Source: Dictyocoela muelleri (taxonomy: Eukaryota; Microsporidia). From it: a stretch of 10,287 nucleotides of DNA. Where the stretch lies: NCBI GenBank assembly GCA_016256075.1, contig SDVU01000827.1:1-10287 (forward strand). The letters run 5' to 3'. Both the position numbers and the translations under genes were made by a program. Positions 6,942-10,287 of this stretch are shown here, in pieces (position 1 is the first letter of the stretch; every line of letters starts with the position of its first letter). The notes beneath the pieces were generated by a model that saw only the letters and a list, made by a program, of their open reading frames with translations, was not told the origin of the DNA and did no database searches.

Positions 6942-8043
6942 TTTTTTGTAGATTTTATTATAAAATATATGTTCTCAAGTAGCTACCCTGGTCTTGGACA
7001 CTTTCTAAAGAATTCCAAAAATTTTCATAAATTAAGAATTATATTTCGAACGTATTAATGGGTTTTCTATTTCACCATAAAAGACAAAAAATAAGTATCT
7101 TATAAATTTTTAATATTAAATTTACTGAGGTCTGATTATATGCAAGCATCATCGGGTTATCAACATCTAGATAAACTTTTTTTGAGTTTAAAAAAAAATA
7201 ATGTAATGTTTTTTTAGAACAAAAGAATATGCAAAGAAACAAATTATAAAATAAATTATTTTATTTAAGTGCATAATTTAAGCTTTATTAAACCTCTCGA
7301 AACCTTGGGCTTCTTTTCTTCAATCTTATAATTTATACTAACAATTTTCCAAAATCTTTTTTCTACCATTCCTATCTTGTTCATTATGTAAACTCTGTAA
7401 CAAAAAACTCATTCAAGAATAAATATATAATAAAGGATTGTTTTTACTGCTTTCTTTGATTTTAGTAATAAATAATATCAAATAAAATTATGAATACACA
7501 AATAAATACAAAAAAAAAATTTATTGTTAATTTTGCCGTTAGGTCGCTATAAATAATTATATTGCAAATGTTAAGTTATGTTCTTAATTTTTTTAAAAGA
7601 TAAACACTTGTTTGGATATATCTACATTCCAGTAATAAATTCTAAATATCGAAATAAAAAAAATAATAAAAGCTTTCTTACAACCAAATGAATAAATTAT
7701 AGAAAATCTTATTAAAATTGTTATTTGTTTAAAAGAAATTTTTTTTTTAAATTATAAACTCAAACAATTTTCAAAATAATAAAAACACTCAGTCGACCGT
7801 CTTCATTTTATTATACATCATTTCGAATTTAATTTCACTTTTCTTTTAAATTTATCTAATGATATAAAGTTGTATTAATGTTTGCTAACATTAGTTTTAG
7901 TATTTTTCGACGAGCTTATACATTTTATGATTATATTCAATTTAAATAAATTTAAATACTGTTATTTTTATTATTCAAAATATTTCATTAAAATCAATTA
8001 TTGCTAATTAAAAACTAGTACTTGTCCTTACTATAACCAAGTG
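6942..8043. other. AT-rich stretch without a recognised gene
   Basis: No protein, RNA or repeat family was recognised over about 1.1 kb. Two islands are less AT-rich: 6980-7020 (around CTACCCTGGTCTTGGACAC) and 7290-7330. The second lies in the small minus-strand frame listed separately. Poly-A and poly-T runs of 7-10 bases are frequent. Confidence 0.5.
7265..7384 (-). CDS. Small hypothetical reading frame (39 aa), doubtful
   Basis: ATG at 7384-7382 on the minus strand opens 39 codons, ending at TAA 7267-7265. The product is basic and contains VEKRFWKIVSINYKIEEKKP and KVSRGLIKLKLC. Its codons are less A/T-driven than the surroundings, which is why it is noted. It has no motif I recognise. About 10 bases upstream of the ATG the minus strand has TTTTTTGTTACAG, which looks like a 3' splice site. 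If that is real, the frame could be a later exon of a gene whose 5' part lies to the right, but I found no convincing upstream coding segment. It could equally be a transposon scrap or chance. Confidence 0.15.
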   Translation of the reverse strand: MNKIGMVEKRFWKIVSINYKIEEKKPKVSRGLIKLKLCT

Positions 8044-8671
8044 TATGTCGTTTCATATATACTATTAATTTATATCATTCATCTCCAAAAATTTATTTTC
8101 GAAAATTCATTGTTAATTTATGTTTACTACTCCCATGTATCATGCATAAATAAAAAAATAATCATTACCTTTTATTATAGTAAAATCATTTAATTATTAA
8201 TTGATAATGTCATTCAGCATTCAATTATTATTAAACCCAATATTTATAATTCATTAGATTCCATTTTATTCCTATATTATTCTTTGGATCCGACATTTTT
8301 CTATTGGGTATTTTAATAGAATAATTATTCAAATTGCAAATGAAAAAGTCGTTTTATTATTTATTCTAAAAATATTTCAACAAATAAATTTACTTATACT
8401 ATCAAATCAAATATTTATTCAATCAAATAATTATTTATGAATACAAATAATATATTCATACAAATATTCACTATTCATATAGGAATTTATTAAAACATTA
8501 ATTTATTCAAAAATTCATTAGATCATCAATTCAACTATACTCATTAAATTCATTCATTCTATCATTCCATCATTTAAACATTCATTCGTTCAATCATCTC
8601 GTCATTCCACGCATCAACTCACATTTAACAAATCTATTCGTCATTCATGAATTCCGTTATTATCCGCAAAG
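8044..8671 (+). repeat. Decayed TCATT/ATTC-rich simple-repeat field, left part
   Basis: The plus strand is dominated by overlapping TCATT, ATTCATT, ATCATT and TTCAATC words, most densely at about 8500-8660. There is no fixed unit, and guanine is scarce on this strand. This looks like an old short-unit satellite broken down by point changes and slippage. No reading frame of interest is present. The same kind of sequence resumes at 9428, so the block between was probably inserted into a once continuous field. Confidence 0.6.
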
Positions 8672-8691
8672 AACTCGCCTATAGGCAAGTT
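8672..8691. repeat. Near-perfect 20-base palindrome at the left edge of the insertion
   Basis: AACTCGCCTATAGGCAAGTT reads the same on both strands except for one mismatched pair, and its core GCCTATAGGC is perfect. It begins exactly with the terminal word of the proposed insertion. It could be a binding site, a hairpin-forming tip, or two element tips placed back to back. Confidence 0.55.
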
Positions 8692-9118
8692 AGTGCAAAA
8701 CTGGCCAGCACAATTAAAATCACGAACTCGCTTAAAATAAATATATAAAAAAAAATATTTAAAAATAATTTAATCATCAATTAGTTATCATTAATCACTT
8801 TTATAATAATATATTTATAATTATTGCCATCAGGTATAATATAATTCTTGGTTTTAGTTTTTTTAAATTTATTCATACGAAAAATAATATTTGTAATGGA
8901 CCAGACACACCATTCAATTATCTGTATATACTTAAATCTTATAACTTCCTTTAATTTTTGCAATACAGAAACAAATATAGCAATATAGAAGAATATATTT
9001 CTCTCGATAATAAAATCTCTAGTATACCTTCACATGAATTTGTTGTTTTGGAATATCATTAAATAATCTAACATATGAAGTCCAAAATCTATTTTCATAT
9101 GTATGTTAAATTTTTTTA

Positions 9119-9360
9119 GAAATGTATATTCTAAACTTCTTTTTATACCCCTCACCTCTAAAAAAATTTCGTAAACTAGGCATATGGCATGAGCAGTGAA
9201 TAATAAAATTTTTTTAATATAGTCTTATATAATTGCAAAAATAGTTTTTAATATATATAAGACTATATTAAGAGATTTTTTTTTTCTTTGCTAATGTATA
9301 TTGCCTAGTTTACATAATTTTTTTAGAGGGGTGTATGAAAAGAGTTTTAAGCATAAATTT
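9119..9360. repeat. Long foldback inverted repeat (arms about 110 bases, short loop)
   Basis: The arms pair over most of their length. The inner 18 bases (9214-9231) are the exact inverse of 9254-9271. An outer 28-base block at 9155-9182 (containing GTAAACTAGGCA) matches the inverse of 9302-9329 with two mismatches. The arms then continue outward, more loosely, to about 9119 and 9360. The segments between these blocks (about 9183-9213 and 9272-9301) have diverged. The loop is about 22 bases. This is the shape of a foldback or MITE-like element, or of a hairpin RNA source. Its centre (about 9242) does not coincide with the centre of the surrounding block (about 9050), which suggests a nested, later insertion. 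Confidence 0.75.
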
Positions 9361-9427
9361 TGTATTTCATTTGTAGCGCCGTTAATTTTTTTCTAGCGAA
9401 TTAAGGATCTTAATATGCAGGCGAGTT

Positions 9428-10010
9428 TATGAAAGCATTTTGTTTATTCACTCGTCATTAAACGAACCCACCCAATATTTAACGACACTTGTCATATATA
9501 TATTTAAATATATTTCGGCATTTCGTCATTTTTTTCTTAAAGCTGTCGAAGCAATTCGTCAAACATTCGTAAATCATTAGATCATCATTATTACTTTAAT
9601 CAAATTTAATGATTAAATGTTTCAATTATTCAATCAATCATTCGTTAATCAATTTCTCTTATAATTTATAAATCAATCATACATTAATTAATCAATCAAT
9701 CATTAATAATCTGATGTATCATTCATTCTACAAATCAGCGAACCGTTTCTCATGTATTCCTACTTTATTCATTAATTCATTAATTTTTTCAATTTATAAA
9801 TCATTTATTCGTTTATTAAATTAATCATTTATTCGTCCAATCATCTATTCAAAAAAATCATTTATTCATTTAATCTCTTTCAATCATTCATTATATATTT
9901 CATTATATCATTTAATCATATATTTAATCAATCATTTGATCATATATTCATTATTATTTAATTTTATATTGAAAATTATTCATTTATATTATCTTTCATT
10001 ATTGTTAATT
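9428..10010 (+). repeat. Decayed TCATT/ATTC-rich simple-repeat field, right part
   Basis: Continuation of the field seen at 8044-8671, with words such as ATTCATTAATTCATT, AATCAATCATT and ATTCGTC. Guanine is again scarce on the plus strand. The 14-base string TCATTAGATCATCA occurs both here (9574-9587) and in the left part (8515-8528), 1059 bases apart. Units drift toward (TCATTTAATCATA)-like phrases at about 9900-9960. No gene was found. Confidence 0.6.
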
Positions 10011-10287
10011 ATTATTCTTTGTTTGTCTGAAATATATTTTTTATATCTTTTTATTTCGTCATGTTAGTTGTTTCTTTGCTAATTGAACAGAACTATATTT
10101 AATACCAATATAATATTTAAGGTAATTAAATATATGGAATAGTATTTAGTATTTCCTGACATAAATAAAATATGTTCTTTTTACTATAAACCTCATAAAG
10201 ATTATATTTTTCTATTTTTTTTGTTCCTAGTATAACGAACAGTTTTTCTTTATATTTGGGATGGGGGGATTTTATATTTTTTTTTTG
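10011..10287. other. AT-rich right edge without a recognised gene
   Basis: No readable protein or repeat family. The TCATT pattern fades out near 10010. A short guanine run lies at 10258-10268 (GGGATGGGGGG), which is unusual for this window but too short to interpret. Confidence 0.5.

Larger units (their letters stand above)
8672..9427. mobile_element. Unclassified insertion (about 756 bases) inside the simple-repeat field
   Basis: The block has a different composition from the TCATT-rich DNA on both sides. Its ends carry inverted copies of a 9-base word: AACTCGCCT at 8672-8680 and AGGCGAGTT at 9419-9427. A second, looser pair lies further in, GAACTCGCTTAA at about 8724 and its approximate inverse AGCGAATTAAGG at about 9395. 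No transposase is readable. The frame at 8781-8963 on the minus strand is K/N/I-rich and unrecognised. Clear target duplications were not found. It could be a non-autonomous DNA element (MITE-like) of unknown family. Against this, nine bases is a short terminal repeat, so chance cannot be excluded. Confidence 0.35.

Noticed and set aside
8781-8963. Minus-strand 60-codon open frame inside the unclassified insertion
   Set aside because: K/N/I/Y-rich with no recognisable domain. The opposite strand gives an equally plausible short peptide, so neither is supported as a gene.
8044-10010. CRISPR-like or other spaced repeat array
   Set aside because: The repeated words are 4-5 bases long, irregular and overlapping, with no constant repeat and spacer lengths.
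1-10287. Fungal repeat-induced point mutation (RIP) as the cause of decay
   Set aside because: Some changes fit C-to-T or G-to-A, but others look like G-to-T (for example probable GGA to TGA at 6717 and GGT to TGT at 6468), and small insertions or deletions are many. General A/T-biased decay explains it without RIP.

Overview
This window looks like a transposon graveyard in an extremely AT-rich eukaryotic genome. I see no intact host gene. By eye it is roughly 80% A+T, and the few less AT-rich stretches are mostly the ones that still read as pieces of transposase or reverse transcriptase. The organism cannot be named from the sequence. A decayed LINE, a Merlin/IS1016-type transposon and a Tc1/mariner-like fragment together in such a base composition would suit a large-genome, AT-rich microsporidian or a similarly AT-rich invertebrate or protist. 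That is inference only.

Layout from the left. Bases 2-258 (minus strand) read as the N-terminal DNA-binding part of a Tc1/mariner-like transposase that runs off the left edge. Bases 844-865 look like the end of a Tc1-like terminal repeat next to a TA. Bases 866-1800 are AT-rich filler with a loosely recurring GTTCT word. From about 1830 (firmly from 2233) to about 5760 there is one badly decayed plus-strand LINE. Its parts appear in the expected order: a zinc-finger-like and coiled-coil-like N-terminal region, an apurinic-type endonuclease (LNING start, ETW, DIN), a reverse transcriptase (fingers, LDVQN motif A, GSILSP motif B, YADD motif C) and a C-terminal region. The frame changes many times and stops are common.

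A perfect 30-base palindrome at 5987-6016 separates the LINE from a decayed Merlin-type (ISXO2-like DDE) transposase at about 6090-6868. This still shows a zinc ribbon, the TDG motif and the NNIEGFW motif, but its first catalytic aspartate is replaced by asparagine. Bases 6940-8040 hold nothing I can name apart from one small minus-strand reading frame.

From about 8044 to 10010 the plus strand is a decayed, G-poor, TCATT/ATTC-rich simple-repeat field. It is interrupted by a block of about 756 bases (8672-9427) whose ends carry inverted copies of AACTCGCCT. Inside that block lies a foldback inverted repeat of about 240 bases. This unclassified insertion and its nested foldback are the least explained part of the window.

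The pieces do not work together as a pathway. They record successive insertions that then decayed under strong A+T mutation pressure.
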